Source: Pegea sp. RAD2-039
Taxonomy: Eukaryota; Chordata; Thaliacea; Salpida; Salpidae
NCBI GenBank assembly: GCA_034620365.1
Contig: JAQGEQ010000232.1
Span: 620,001 to 684,000, forward strand
Reading direction: 5' to 3'
DNA: 64,000 nucleotides
Each line of letters begins with the position of its first letter. Position 1 is the stretch's first letter. The notes under the pieces were generated by a model. It saw only the letters and a program-made list of their open reading frames with translations. It did no database searches and was not told where the DNA came from. This document shows, piece after piece, positions 11,501 through 25,800 of this stretch. The position numbers and the translations under genes are program-made.

Positions 11501-14500
11501 TATACTTTCTGCCAAAATATATAGTTTTGGCAAAAGTAATCCAATTACTGACCTATATACTTTAAACACAACAAATTAATTAATATCAAATGAAATTACA
11601 CTAATAATTCTAAATTAAAGTTTAATTAACAAACGAAAATACTGTTTTATCATCTAATAGAATACCATAAAACCAAATTTAAACTCTTACTATAATTGCA
11701 AAATATTATTCATTTTTAGCAGTAAAAATACTTTCTTAAACATAAATCGATTTGTTAATGTTAATTTTATTTGAAATTTATAAAATAGAAATGTTTAATG
11801 ATATTTATTTAATCTATATCTTACTTCAAGTACATTTGTATATTGAAGATGAAAAAATACTTAATTTGTTCATCTTGCAATAGATTACTTACTTGAAAAA
11901 CTATGTTAAAAACGTTTAATTACTTTTTTTTATTAATCTATTAACTTATCAGTAATTTAACAAAAGTTAAATGAGGGTTTCAAATTAATTTTTTAGTATT
12001 TTATTCTATGAATAAATGTAAAAACAGTCAATTTATCGGTTTTAGATTTTCTAAAATTTTAATATTAATTTTTGCCAAAATTAACATTAAGTAGAATACG
12101 ATTCATATTTCACTAGAAAATTTATCTTTTTTTTTTGCGAAATTAGTTCATGCTGTAACCTATAAATTATGAAAAAGTCAAATAATAGCATTACTAATCG
12201 ATATATCTGATGAAAAACAAATTGTTACAACATAGTGTACGGTGAGTTTCAGTAGAAAGACGTAAGGTACTCTGTATGAGTGCAAGAAAGACCAAAATTT
12301 AATTGAATAGAATTTATATAATACAGCTTTTATTAAAGAGTATTGTAACGAAATATTTTGTTTATTTATGTTAAAATTAAAGGTTTCTTTTTTATTGACT
12401 TCAACTATTTTGTTGTTTTGCTGAAGCAATTGTAATTACAACGTTCAGAATAACCTTAATTAAAACACTAATTTAATGATTTCATGTAAACATCAGTTTA
12501 TTACTTTTATTTACAGTTTGTTGTCTTCTGATAATGTCCTTTTGTTGTCAGCTGATGATATAGTTAGAAACATTTTTATTCGTTTTAAGTTAAGTAGAAT
12601 CATTTTTTAATGACATTTTTTGATTGAAGCTACTTATAGTTTTTCAAATCACAGAAAATTTGTTTTTATATGTTTAAAATAAATTCATGAAAGTTTTGAA
12701 ATAACTAAAAGCAACCTTTTAAAACAACTTTTTGGAAAACAATTTTTAACTTTCTTATTAAAGATTAAACTTTATATTTTACTACTTTATAAATCAATTA
12801 ATATGACTGAAATAACTTATATTTATTAGATATATGTTTAATAATTTATAAAAGTTTTTACGTTTAATCAAAAAAAGTTTGAAAACTGAAAATTTGGATA
12901 TTTCAAGTTAAATTTGTAAACTAAAAATAAGTTTTTAATTAGATTCAAACAAAATGTTCAACATTTTTACCCAAAAATAAGTTTAAAAAAAAAATTGCAA
13001 TAAAGCGTTTGAAATAATTTAATATATCAAACAATGAAGCAATTAATATTGTTTACATTATTATTTATTAAGCAAAATATCTCAACTACACCTCCAGTTG
13101 TTTCAGTTAAAATTAGATATTTAATGTTATCGTTTAGTGATTAAAAAACGAAATAACAAACACTTAAAGAATTCTTACTGACTACAGTAATTAGAAAAAA
13201 CTTTTTTTTCAACAATTAGTATTTCTTGAATGTAAATTTAGCACAAAAGTCAATAAATAAATTTTGTTAACATTCCATTTTTAATTATATAATTAACATA
13301 CACTTTGTACACATTTACAAGAGAATTGCTAAAGAAACATTTGTTCGTTTTAAGCACATCATTTTTGTCGAAATTGTTGTAAGGTAAACTGCAAGAAAGT
13401 TATCATTTTTGTTTCTTTGTCACTTTTGTTTTAGTTTCTAAATAGTCTATTAAACGATTGTAATATATTTTAGTATATTTTTTATTACTGATAATTCAAA
13501 ACGTTTTACTTTGTTTTTCTGATTAATTCAAGTACAGATAAAGAAAAACTATTGATTGATATTTAGTCACACGAAATAACTGAAATTCGTGCTACAGATG
13601 ATAGTAAGTAACAATTAGATATAGGAAATATGTTTTCGTTTAAAGCACAATGATAACGAAAACAATTCAACGTCTTAAAATAAATTCTTTTGTTTCAGTT
13701 TATTGAAACTGTTGTCTAAACAATGAACATTTGTCAGAAAACAAGAAAGTGTTTTTTAAAATAAATGATTAATAACTTTATTTCGAGATTCAAGATTCAA
13801 ACTTACAATTTACTGTTTTTTTTTTAATTTTATTAGCTTTTTGCAAGCTAAAAAGTTTACTTATTATTGTGACAATAAACGCTAAAAGTATGTATAGTTA
13901 AAATATTAAAACTTAATCAAGTAAGCTATTTAATTGAGCATAAAATTGTAACTATTTTATGCAGGGTATGTCACTCTTTATGGTTTTAATAACAATTATT
14001 TTTAAACTAATTATTGGAAGTATTTGGTTTGTAATTTTAAGCTGGTACACTAATAGATTTTTGAAGTTAGTACGAGTTTGATTTTTCAAAAGTACTAAAT
14101 ACATTAATTCTTTAAAAATAGGGTTGAAACTATAAGAATAGCTGAAAATATCTAATTTAATAAATTAATTGATTGAAATTAGCTTGTTTATCGACAGTGA
14201 AATTCAACTAATTAATTTATTTATTGCTAAGAATAAATGTTTACAGCTTGAAAATAGTCTTAAACACCTTCAATGACCAATATTTATTTATATGTCAATT
14301 ATTTTCTGCATTAGGGTTTCATTTAACTAATAGGACTTTTAAATAAATGTTGAATGATTTCAGAAAACCTTTAATTATTTTTGTCATATATGAAATTACA
14401 AGTAGTCGTGCTATCATTTTAAATCGAAAATTTTTTATGCCGTTGCCTGACAGAAACAGAATATTTGTGATAATGTAGTTTGCGCCAAATCGATAAAAGG

Positions 14501-17500
14501 TTTTTAGAATTTATTGAAACTGATTAACTCATACAAAAATTTAAAAAAATTGCAGTATGAGTTCAAAGCTTTTGAGCTATACTTTGCTGACAGTTTAGTA
14601 AATATATATCAATTTCAAAAACAGGAAATTTGTAGCTTTTTGATTTTCTCATAAGAAGTTTGGCAACATTAAAAAATAAATAAGTTTGTAAACACTTGTC
14701 ACATTTACTGCTGTTGTCAGTTAATTTACAAATTGAATAACAATTATGTTACTTTGCTGCCATCTAGGTAATTATATCTTACTTTTTGATCACCGCTAAA
14801 TGAAGAAAATATCTTCAAACTTGTTATAAATACAATTAGATATGGTACTAAATGCATACCAAAGATTTCAAAGTATTAGGTGTTTTGAAGAAATATATTT
14901 CTAGTAAAAACAAAATAAAAATGTTTCATAAGAAGCTGAAATGGTTTATTTTTAATTTTATTTTTATTAATGCATAAGAAAGACATAAAAACTTTAAAGA
15001 TTTTTTCTTATTGATTATGAAACATTTATTTTTTGATGCATCAGACCTTGAAGTTAAGCTTAAGTCTATAAAAATAGATTAAACGACATTTTGTTGTTGA
15101 TTAAACTTAAAACTTGTATATTTGAAAACTTTTAAACTACTCCAAATTTACTTCAAAAAAACAGATTTAAAATCTGTGTATGTCTTGATCAATTTCAAAA
15201 TATTTCTGAATAATTTTATTGATTTGATAATAATGAGCGTATCAAGAATATTTTGTAAGTTAAGAATTTTCAACGAAACTGGAATCGATAAATTTTAGTT
15301 GTTTTTATTTCACTAAGAAATTTATTTATTTTATTTTAATGTTTTAAATTCATAGCAAGATTAACTGTCAGCTTTTAGTGAAGTAATGTTCTTAATTTAT
15401 TCATGTTAGTAATTTCAAAGATTATAAAAATCCAAATTAGTGTGGCTTAAATTCCACCTCCTAATAATTGACTGTATGTACTAGTTAAGCAACATAACCA
15501 TCATAACTTAAAATATTTCCTTCTAAAGATCTTAGAAAATTTCTTCATCATTTGCAAATTAGAAAAACTGATGTAAGCCGGGTGCAAGACTTGGTCTTAT
15601 CCTGTCACGACTTACTATACAACCAGATTTTTGGATTATTATGAAAGCTTCTGTGCTTGTATGACTCATTAAACCCAGTCGCGATATACGAATAATAGAA
15701 GAAATTATTTTAACACAAATTTAAAGTGAAAATTTCTTTCACTTACAAATATGTTAATCTTTTTAAAGAATTTGCTAATATATTAAAGCTTTATAGTTTT
15801 AAAGTTGATAAGACAGATTAATTGTTAGAAAAATTGCTAATTACATGATACTTAAACCTTTTAAAATAATTTCATCTCTTATAAGTCATTAGAAAGAAAA
15901 TTTGATCTGCCAATTATACCCTATTATACTAAACATTTTTTCTAAATCTTTCCTAATTAACTATTATTTGATCATTAGTAAAAAAACTGGAATAGTTTCT
16001 ATTTCTATTTGTTCATTCCGTAGATATTTTATCGCATAAAAAATTTGAGAAATAAAATAAGTAATCTTTAAAATGATTTATTTCATAAATGGCCAAAAGA
16101 ACAACGCCAAGAAATAGTTTGTAAAATTATACTACTTTGAGCTATTTTAAAAGTAAAAATATTTTGAGTTTTAACACGAAACAATAAGGTACCTATTGTC
16201 TTTGAAATTATGACAGCTTGCTTAGAGTACTATTTTTTACTTCAATTATCAATGTAGGAAGCTAAAAATTTGCCGATAATTGAAAATGTCATTGAGTATG
16301 CGTTATTGATACTTGCAAATGCTCACATTCACAAAGCTTTTTATTCTTTGCAATATTGACTGTATTCTTGAAGACGATTGTAGGCATATGGACCGTACAA
16401 GACACAATTTCAAAGATAGCAAAGTAATGTGGGCAATAAGAATAGTGTGACTTCATTGAAAAGACATCTGTTTGAAAATTGTCATAACAAAAGAGCTTTA
16501 TTGACTTCTTCACTTGTTAACGCAATGAATTTATAGAAAGTTAATTTTGTAAATCTGTGATTTATAAGGTCTTAGCACCTGTAAGTAATTATTCCTTTCA
16601 AAAGATAATTGATAATGAAATACTTTATCTTTCATAATTCAAGTTTTTGTTCATACCTCAAAGTAATAACTGTATTTTGCATTGTTCACAAAACACTTTT
16701 CAAATTATGTCATTTTTAGGTTGAAGAAGTATTTGTAAGAAATAAAAACTTAAATTTCATTTTATGTGGGTGAAAAATAAATATTTTTAAATTTTATAAT
16801 TTTGTTTACTTGCAAATAAATTTTAAACAATTTTTTTATTGGTATTTCTGCATATATTTGAAGTAAATCACTTTTAAAAATGATTAAAGTTTTCATAAAT
16901 TTTATTTTTTTATTACTTTTTTAGTACTACAGCAGATACAATAACTTATCTTCTAACCACTGTTTTCAGACTTTCAAGAGCTATTTATATATATTTAGAA
17001 AATACCATCAAAGCCTTTCAACATCAAAAATAAAATTATTTCAATTTGTTTCTTAAAATTACTACTTTCAGATAATATTGAATATTCTAATACCTACTTC
17101 CACTTTAATATTTTCAGTTCTACAAAAGTGAACGATAAGTTTATTTTACTTTTAATAAAAACGATTTTCGTTTCATAATAATAATAAATCAAAGTTTTAG
17201 GCTAACAAGATGAAAATACTAAAGCTATACTTAAATTTTTCTTGAGCTGAATCGTTTTTTATTATCAAATTATAAGCTTTATATAGAAATTAATTAATAA
17301 GTTGTTATTAACACCCTATTTTTGATTGCATTCTGTATTACTTTACAACTGACAATAAACATAATATCCTTCTAAAGAACAAGTATCGACAGAAAAACTA
17401 TTTAACTTAATTATTTCTAGTCAAAGTTTTATTCTAAATAACATTGATGATATCATCTTGACTATCTTTTGTTTCAAATGTTTATTTGAAAGTATTTTTA

Positions 17501-17655
17501 GCTGGAGTAAAAATTGAACTGGAGTTATGTGAATATTTCGTAAATTGAATACTAAAGCGAAAAATTAAATTAAAAGTGGTGGTAATAATGTGAGAATATT
17601 GATTGGTGTATATACTGTCATAATTGCAACATATTTACAAGAATTTAAAAATGAG
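8600..17655. other. long A+T-rich intergenic region, no gene recognised
   Basis: About 9 kb between the divergent TRM6 and Hmx genes. Open frames are short (83 codons or fewer) and show no family resemblance or exon-like flanks. The items that stand out are the perfect inverted repeat at 11413-11449 and a slightly GC-richer patch around 15440-15700. It may hold distal regulatory DNA for Hmx, but the sequence alone does not show that. Confidence 0.5.
11413..11449. repeat. perfect 18-bp inverted repeat with a 1-nt centre
   Basis: TGTTAAAAACATATTGAC (11413-11430), a single A, then its exact reverse complement (11432-11449). The two arms match at every position and the match stops sharply at both ends. 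It could be a cruciform-forming palindrome, the centre of a folded insertion, or a footprint of a mobile element. No flanking open frame. Confidence 0.9.
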
Positions 17656-17659
17656 AAGA

Positions 17660-18650
17660 AGAAAGTTATCGTGCTTTTCCCACCACAATACTATAAAGCA
17701 ATTTATTATCGCTTTGTGGAATAATAAAAAAAATTAGTTGCCATCTAACCTGCTGTGTTGTTCTCTCTTCGACAATATGCGCACAATGCCTGCCGACATC
17801 TAATAATGAAGTTTTCTTTATGCGGTAACATGGGTAGTTATACGCATGTGTTAACAAGTGCAAAGAAGCTAGTGACGAAAACAAAACGGAAAAAATGACT
17901 TTTCTTTCAATAGAGCAATTGTAGTCAACTTCAATTCGATTTGCTTCGTCTGGACTGTAAATCGATGGTTTTGCTGAATAAACTGTTATAGGCTTCAAAG
18001 ACCCGTTTCTAATCAACGTGGACTTGAAGAAGCTAAAAAAAACGGATTGTAAACCAGCAGCGTTTTCATTGAAGCGTAACTTGTTGGTGGTAAGTCCTGC
18101 ATCTGGTCATAGAGAAAAAAGGGCGATTTGGAAAAGATACTGGCCGCTGTAGAAAAAGCTTGTCGATTTAACAACAGGCTTGAAATTATCTCTTTACTCT
18201 TTCTACTTTTTTTCGGAAACTTCTCTTGTTTTCTGATGCACTGACAGACTTTTTGCAAAAAGCAGTCGTTTAGACATGAAAGTCTAATGGACATAGGATG
18301 TAAAAGAGTTCAACTGAGCCAAATTTGCGGAAGATACAAAGAAAAGCTCAAAAATTCTCCCATTAATCAAATTTTGTTGCCTAGAATGTTCAAAGGCGTG
18401 AGTCTTAATATGAAGATGATGATTACTTCTTAGTAGAATCAATCCCGCACAGGCTGGAAGATTACCGGTTAAAGTCTTTTGAAAAAGGAAAACTGTTTAA
18501 CAATTAAATAACGGAATACTTTGCAAAAGAAAAAAGATTGAATACTACAGAAGAAGTGTAGATGTGAGAGAGATTGGTTGGTGAACGACAAAAAGCAAAA
18601 CGAACTCACATATTAAGAATCATGTAACTAATTCAATGGAATTTACAGAG
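17660..18650. other. GC-balanced island 1.2-2.2 kb upstream of Hmx exon 1
   Basis: Base composition rises clearly above the surrounding A+T-rich DNA. On the minus strand it holds two partly overlapping open frames (18294-18013 and 18016-17666) that lie in different frames, lack a convincing domain and do not join into one protein. Position just upstream of a developmental homeobox gene makes a promoter-proximal regulatory region or a 5' non-coding exon the simplest reading; an old transposon remnant is the alternative. Confidence 0.35.
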
Positions 18651-19800
18651 AACATTGTAACGGAAATATTGCAAAAGTTGTTTCAATAGGCTTCATTTTT
18701 GTCCTTTTGATTTTTAGTATTCAGTTTTGTTTCAGATTTGAACTAGATTTGAAATGACATTGTAGCGAAAGTTTGTAAAAATCAAAAATATTCGTTTAAA
18801 ATAAGTACAGAGATTAGTTGGTTGCATAATAAAAAGATTTTAAGATTTTTATTTTACCGATTTTAGACCTAATATCTTACAATGATAAACGATGATTTGA
18901 CTATGAATAAAATGGCCGATTACATAAAATCTTCAAATAATTTTTCTAATTTTACTCGTGTTATAAATTAATAAAATATTTCTGTTTATAAGTAATATTG
19001 CGTATCCTCATATTTTGGCAATACTTTTTAAGTTTAGCTGGTGCTGATGCAGAAAAACTAGTCAAATTTGGCAAACAATAACAGTTCTTAAATAAACTAC
19101 AGCTGATAACTTGCTAATTATGCCTCTAATTGTAATTGAACTATCAAAAGTTTGAGCTTCTTGTAACATTAGCACCCTACTTGACCTTGCTATTTTAAAC
19201 AGTAGAATTTATTTTGTTATTTTTTAGGTTTTTATAATAATTTTTCTCTAAACATTAAAAGAAAGCTTTCTAAAAGTAATAGAGTCGGCAAACCATTTCC
19301 TTTTTGGTACAAACCAAGTACAAGTTAAAAGGAAATTATATTTAAATAATTATTTACAACTAGTTTTGGTCAATTGAAAGATTTCTTATTTCAAAGTTAA
19401 GTAATAAAGGAAATTAATTAGTTTGAAGCAGTTTAAGATTAATAAAGTTTTGTTTTTGGCAAAATTGTTTTTTTAGAAACTCTATAAAGTTATTTATCAG
19501 ATAAAATTAGTCTAATTTTAACAATTGTTTTAATTATAAGACAATCGTAAGCCTTTTTAAAGGATAGTTATTTTAAACGTACCTTAATGTAATATTAATG
19601 AAAGACTATTAGTTAAGTTTTCAAAATTTAATTTAATTAAAATTAAAAATTAAACAATTTTAATTTACAATTAGACATTATAAGAAGCTTAATATTACCA
19701 TTTTTAGGGTAATTAAATAACTCAAAAGTATTAATCTTTCAATTTGTATTTAACAACAAAATTATCTTTATTTTGATTGTAGATTTTAATTGCTTTCAAT

Positions 19801-19811
19801 TTCTTTTACAG
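19801..19811 (+). promoter_or_regulatory. splice-acceptor-like site upstream of the Hmx start codon
   Basis: TTCTTTTACAG with a good pyrimidine tract lies 32 nt before the Hmx ATG. It suggests that the first coding exon is preceded by a 5' untranslated exon spliced in cis or by a trans-spliced leader. Confidence 0.5.
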
Positions 19812-19843
19812 CCAAACCAAACATAAAGCTCTTTTGACACAGG

Positions 19844-22800
19844 ATGGCATCTGCATGCCAAGTAAAAGCATATACATCATACGAAACAATAGCATCTCAG
19901 CAACAACAGCAACTTGAATCATCTGATAGTCCATCAGTGAATAGTAACGATATGGAGGCGAAATCACCCACATCGACTCCAGCAAGTCCTCTTGGCGGGG
20001 ATTATAACGTTTCAGGTCTGTCAAGAAAACGTTTTCGAAGCCGAAGTGTTAGTGGTGATGATAAAGGGCGATCAAATGAAGGAAATAACTCGAAGTTTTC
20101 GATCGCGAAGATTTTGGGTATGACATCAAGACCTACTCTACTGCCAGCAAATTTTCAAGACTCAGTAAAAGCGAAAAAATGGCAGAAAATTGAGGGAGGG
20201 GAATTAGAGGAGAATGAAAATAAACGCGCTAGAACTGAAGAGCATTTAGAAGATGAGAAATATTTCAGTGACAGCACACGCAACAAACCAACCCACCGCG
20301 ATAAAAAATCCTTTACTTGTGAGGATGAAATATCAAAAGTATCATCAATGCAATCATTCCCAGAACAAGGGTCATCAGCTGGGTACAGTATTCGTGATGA
20401 AAAAGAAAGATTATCATCAAATTGGGGGTTTGTGAATCGAAATGACACAATTGAAGAAAGTCGTCGAATTGCCGCTTCAGTTTTATGCAGTTATTACGGA
20501 CGTTTAACTCCACAATGGAAAGTTTGGCAGGATCTACTTCTACGCAGAAATGTCCATAAACTCCCTGGAAACGATGACGTCATGACAGCGGCTGCTGGTA
20601 ACGTCATTCCTAGCTATTCTGCTTACCAAGGACCCCGTGATAAGTACCCTGGTCATTCAACAACTGCATCAACAAGCTCAGCTAATTGCTTTGGATATCA
20701 AAATTCCGGTTCAACGTTTGAGACTCCAACCGAAAACACAAGGATCTTGGAGCTAAAAAATAGCCCACAAGGTTAGTTTCTTCATCTTCTTTGTTTTTGC
20801 TCATCTACAGTTTTTGGGGGGGGGGTGGGTTTTTTGAACGCTGTTATCTTACTTTTGAGAAATTCACTGTTTTTAATGGATTTGCAGTTTCTAAGATAAA
20901 GTTTACTAATTAGATGTGATTAAATTTGTAAAATTATCTGAAAAACTAAAAGTTCGTTCGAGTTTTGTAGATTTAAATTCAATAATTGTTTTATTTTTCT
21001 TAAACGTAGTCTCTTCCAGAATTAAAAACAAACAATATCCAGTTTCAGATGATATATAAACATTTACAAGAATATTTAGATTGAGTATTATAAACAAGAT
21101 GAAATAAAAAGTAATTCTAGTAATATATATTTATGGTGATCATTAATGAATTTTAAGCATATGTCAAAAAACATTACTTTAAAAAATTTGATTTCCAGAA
21201 AGGATAGAGTTTATTTACCAAACTTTGAAAATCTAAATACAGTTATCTTTTGACTATTAAGAAATTTTTCATATTCACTTTTAATTAGTAAGTCTTTATC
21301 TGTCAAATCTTTTATCAGTATAAATTGTGAATTAAGAAAATTGATTTTCAAATTTTTATTTGAAACATTTGCTAAATACTTTGAAAATAACGTAATTTGA
21401 AAATTGAAATCTTAGGTTTGTTATGATTCAAATTCATTCTTTTTAAGGATCTTATTTTTGTCAGCAAAATTTCCACTTGACAATTTTGGCAAGCATTTTA
21501 ATTATTAGTTGGTAAGATGGGATAATAAAACCCTTGATGATAATTTTTTGTTTTAATGACGTGCCCATACAACGAAATACATAAAGGTTTTTTGTTCTAT
21601 AAAACCTTGATGAGCTATAAATACAGATGTACACTTCGTTATTTAACTAATTTTTAAATTTCATGATTTTTTCTAAAAATTCTGATTTAATATAATTAAA
21701 TTAAGATAAGACCTTGTCGACACAGAGATAATTAAGCAAAATAAATGTCAGTTTCTTTTTAAAATAGAATAGAAATACTAGCAATTATATTTTTACACAT
21801 TTATGGTTTAATCTATAATTCTACTTTTAAATTCTTTCAAATGATGTCTTATAAAAGATAAAACATTTAAAGAAAAGTTATATACAGTATAAATGTAGTT
21901 TTGATTCATTAGTATGAGAATGTATGTAGAAATGGAATAAAACGTTTTTGAGTGTTACACTTCTAGAAACATTTTCTGATATAGCTTAAAATGGATTAAC
22001 AAACGCAAGGCATATTGTTTGACAGTCAAACCATCTTTTTATCAAGGGAAAACTAAATCTTACCGATTATTGATGTAAGCATTAACTACAGAAAAATTTT
22101 TGATGTATATCTTAAGAAAATTTTTAAATCTTCTTAAGTAACAGCAAGTAAGATTTGGTTCCAAATAAGAAAAGCGTGTTTCTTGCTTGGAAATCGGTAG
22201 AATTTAATTTGAAATATTCTGTTTTTTTATCTCTTTTTAAAAGCTAAGTAGTCTAAGGAATAAGTTGAAGATGATAAATCAGACTGACATTATTTCTTTT
22301 CCAATGGTTTAACTTATTCATCATCTTAAATAAGAAATTAAATAAAAACTTATCATCTGATCTTTTTGATATTCAATAAAAAATTCACAATCTAATTATA
22401 AATTATTATCTATATTATATAGACAGTTCAATAAGCGGTAATGAAAACTAACGACTTTTGTTCTTTATTGAAAATCTATTACTTATCATCAATAACAAAA
22501 CCATGTTAAACTTACAGTAGAAATTTTATCATAGTTTATAAAGTTTTATATCAAATCCTATAATTAACCTACATGTCAGTCCACTTAAAACGTTTAATTA
22601 ATTTCAAAGTAAAGTTCTAAAGAAAACCATCTAAAAGTCAAACTACAATTTAAACAACATCTTAAAAGACAGAAAATTTCAAGCAGATTATAGATGGTAT
22701 ATAATTTTTCTAATGGAACTTATAATTGAAAAATATGAAAAGTAAACGTTTAATTATCATTATAACCAAACAAATAAATCCTTTGCCAAAATTATTCTTT

Positions 22801-25800
22801 TAATCCTACTACAGTTATTCTTCTTCATCTTTTCTTGAGACAATTAAATACCTCATTTTATCTGCATCAATATTCAATTGTTGTTTATTTATAGGATAAA
22901 ATTTTTAAATAAATCAATGAACCATTTTTATAGCTTTAACTCATCATCTTGAAAAGTCCTTATAAAATCTAGCGTAAAACCAATACAAATTTTTCACATT
23001 TCTGATAAATAATTTTCAATCTAAACGTCCCAAAGGAGCACCCATAAAAATCTTGTTAAACACATCTTTTTAAACCCAAATCATAATGTACATAAGGCAT
23101 TAAAACATACATTTCTTAAAGAGAACAAAATCAAGAAGGTAGTTACGCTAGCATAGTTTTATATGTAGCATATCCGGCTGTTATAGTTCCGGTGTTAGAA
23201 CAATAGTGGTTAGTGGATAATTTGGCAAGACTAATTCATCTATTGTAGTTTCCATCAAAAATTTTGACGATTCACAGTTTGAAGGGTGTAGTTAAAGATT
23301 AATCACAGTCGACATACCTGCGTAAAGCTGATGGTAACAGTTCTGTTCGAATAAAGATGCAATCAATAGCTTTCAAAAGTGCAAAGTTTTTGGAGAAAAG
23401 TAAAATCGATTATTCTTTTCAAACCTGGCAAAAGAAAGACGCAGACAAAAAACATAAATTGTAAAATTTATCCATGACGTTTATAATCACTTTTATAAAA
23501 ATAAGTTAAAGTCATTAAAAGTATTGTTTCAGTTGATATTGTAGCAACAAGTTTGTTTAAATTGATGAAAGAAATAAACAATTTATCAAACTTTAAATAT
23601 CTAAACTTGAAAGGTTTGTTTTGGTTTGCAATAAATATCAATTATATCAAGATTTATTCAATGATTTGTAATATTATTAAATGGTAACATTTAATCATAT
23701 TTCATCAAATATTTTGTAAAAATACCATCATTAGCAAAATAGAAAGATAATAATTCAACAAATTAGTTTTTTTTTTTTTAAATTCATTAATTTCATCTTT
23801 AAATTTAATTTTTAAATATCTTCATTTAAAAGTTAAAAGTATCGATAAAATATATCTCAACTTTTGTAAGTAAGCAAAAAATATTTTCAATTTAGAATAG
23901 AATTTGATGTTACAAGTAATTATACAGTTGGTTTAGTAAGAGAAATGTTCAAATTTACTTTAAAATATTTTTTACTCAAATGAAATGCGAGATATATAAA
24001 CTTTGAACTTCATAAATTGGGATAAATATTTTGAAAGTTAAGGTGACTCCTTTAAATGATTCTTCTGACTTTGTATTACGAGGATGAAGAAGCCATTAGC
24101 TTCTTTGATTAAATGACAAGACGATAACTTAGTAATCTTGTTTATTATGGTTTCAAGTATTAACTTTAAGTATACCACAAAATGTAAACAATGGTATTTG
24201 GAGCTTTTAAGCAAATATTTATTGAAATTAATTCAATTTTTTCTACATTAAGTTTCTAAACTAACTTAAAGCCTCGATAAAGCATGATAAATAGAAATTA
24301 ATAAAAATATAATATAATTTATTAAAAAATTTTCATAATTTATAAATAAATCATTTAAAAAATCAGAGATTTTAACATACAGTTAAAAGATTAAATTACA
24401 AATTAAATTATAACAAATTTACCAAAGTATGCAATCCATAATAAAACTTTTTCAAAAAATAATCATTTCAACGATAGAAAACTTTACTTAAGGTCTCTTT
24501 GTACCTAGCTACTTACTATATCCAACTTTGATAACTCACTATACTATAGACAATCTATTGTGTAGGTAAATGCAGCGAAAGGCTTCTAACAACTGATTTT
24601 AAAACGGCTTAAAAGACGAAGAATAAATAATTTTTATATTCACCTACTTAATTCTATTTAACTCGATTATAGAATGTATATTAGGTTTGAAAATAAAGCT
24701 AGCTAATAGAACGAACCAGTAATAAGTACCTATTTGACAAAGTATACCAAAGAACTAAACTTATTGATTATTTCATCTCAATTGTCAAACAAAGTACATT
24801 AGTAGCTTCTGAGTTTGACCATAAGAAGCTTTGACCCAATGCATTCGGCTGCTACTAATCAACAATAGATCATTTAACTTATAAACATCGTGGAAAGAAG
24901 CAACTTTATCCACATAAATCATCTCTTCATGCATTTAGCTAGCTGTTTAATTTATCGATATATTTCACCAATATGGCTTCCAACTAAAATGGAAAACGAT
25001 TATAGCTAGTTTCAAAAGCTTTATTGTTAGAAAGCTTTCTTCTAACTTTAGTAAATGCTTTCAAGTTTTTGGTGTTTTAAAATTTTAGTAAAGCATTTTT
25101 GTGTTTGTGATTTATACATAAAAGTATTATTTAAAGGTTATATCTTTGTACATTATTGTCACATGAAATTAAAAGCCGTTGTGATCAAGGCAAAAAGCTT
25201 CGATTAAATTGTATTTTATCGTTTCAATTTTCACTTAACGATAAAATAAACAAAATAATATAATCAAAGCAAGTACCGAAACTTAATTGTCAGTCTTATT
25301 AAGCGCCGACTTTCACCATCAAATACTTTGATGTGTTTTGAAGATTTAAGTAGGTTCCGGATTCTGTTTAAAATTAAAATTTTAGATTAATACTAAGCAT
25401 GTTTATAAGTTTAAGTCATCAGATGCCGAATACTTTGATTGTACTTACCAAAGAAAGTTTAGTTTACGAATCTTGTTTCTAACTTTAACTGAAATAATTT
25501 AAATTAAATATTTACAATTTGAAAAAATTTGAATAAACTTTTTAGAAGTATTAAATAAACTCATTTTTTATTTATTTTTGGCTTTTGGAGTTTTATTAAC
25601 AGATTCATTTTTTAACTCGAATAATAATAACATGAATTTTACTTTTACAATCATTTTGGTTACAAAAATGTGTATCCACTCACATCAGTAACCGACAGAT
25701 TTTCTTCACAAGGTCTTCACTTAAAACAAGCTCTTTATTATGGTGGACAGCTACACGGCTGCAAAAATGCAAATTGCCACAAAATCTTTAGCAGCAAAAA

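Noticed and set aside
13034-13144. Plus-strand 36-codon frame starting with a signal-peptide-like MKQLILFTLLFIK
   Set aside because: Hydrophobic N-termini arise easily in T-rich DNA; no good donor site or continuing exon was found.
16289-16513. Minus-strand 74-codon frame with several Cys and His
   Set aside because: Spacing of Cys/His fits no zinc-finger or transposase pattern that I know, and no second exon or flanking signal supports it.
17666-18294. Two minus-strand open frames of 93 and 116 codons in the island upstream of Hmx
   Set aside because: They are in different frames, overlap by a few bases, the second begins without ATG, and neither shows a domain or exon-like flanks. Treated as chance frames in GC-balanced DNA.
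20155-20513. Minus-strand frames inside Hmx exon 1
   Set aside because: Antisense shadows of a strongly supported coding exon.
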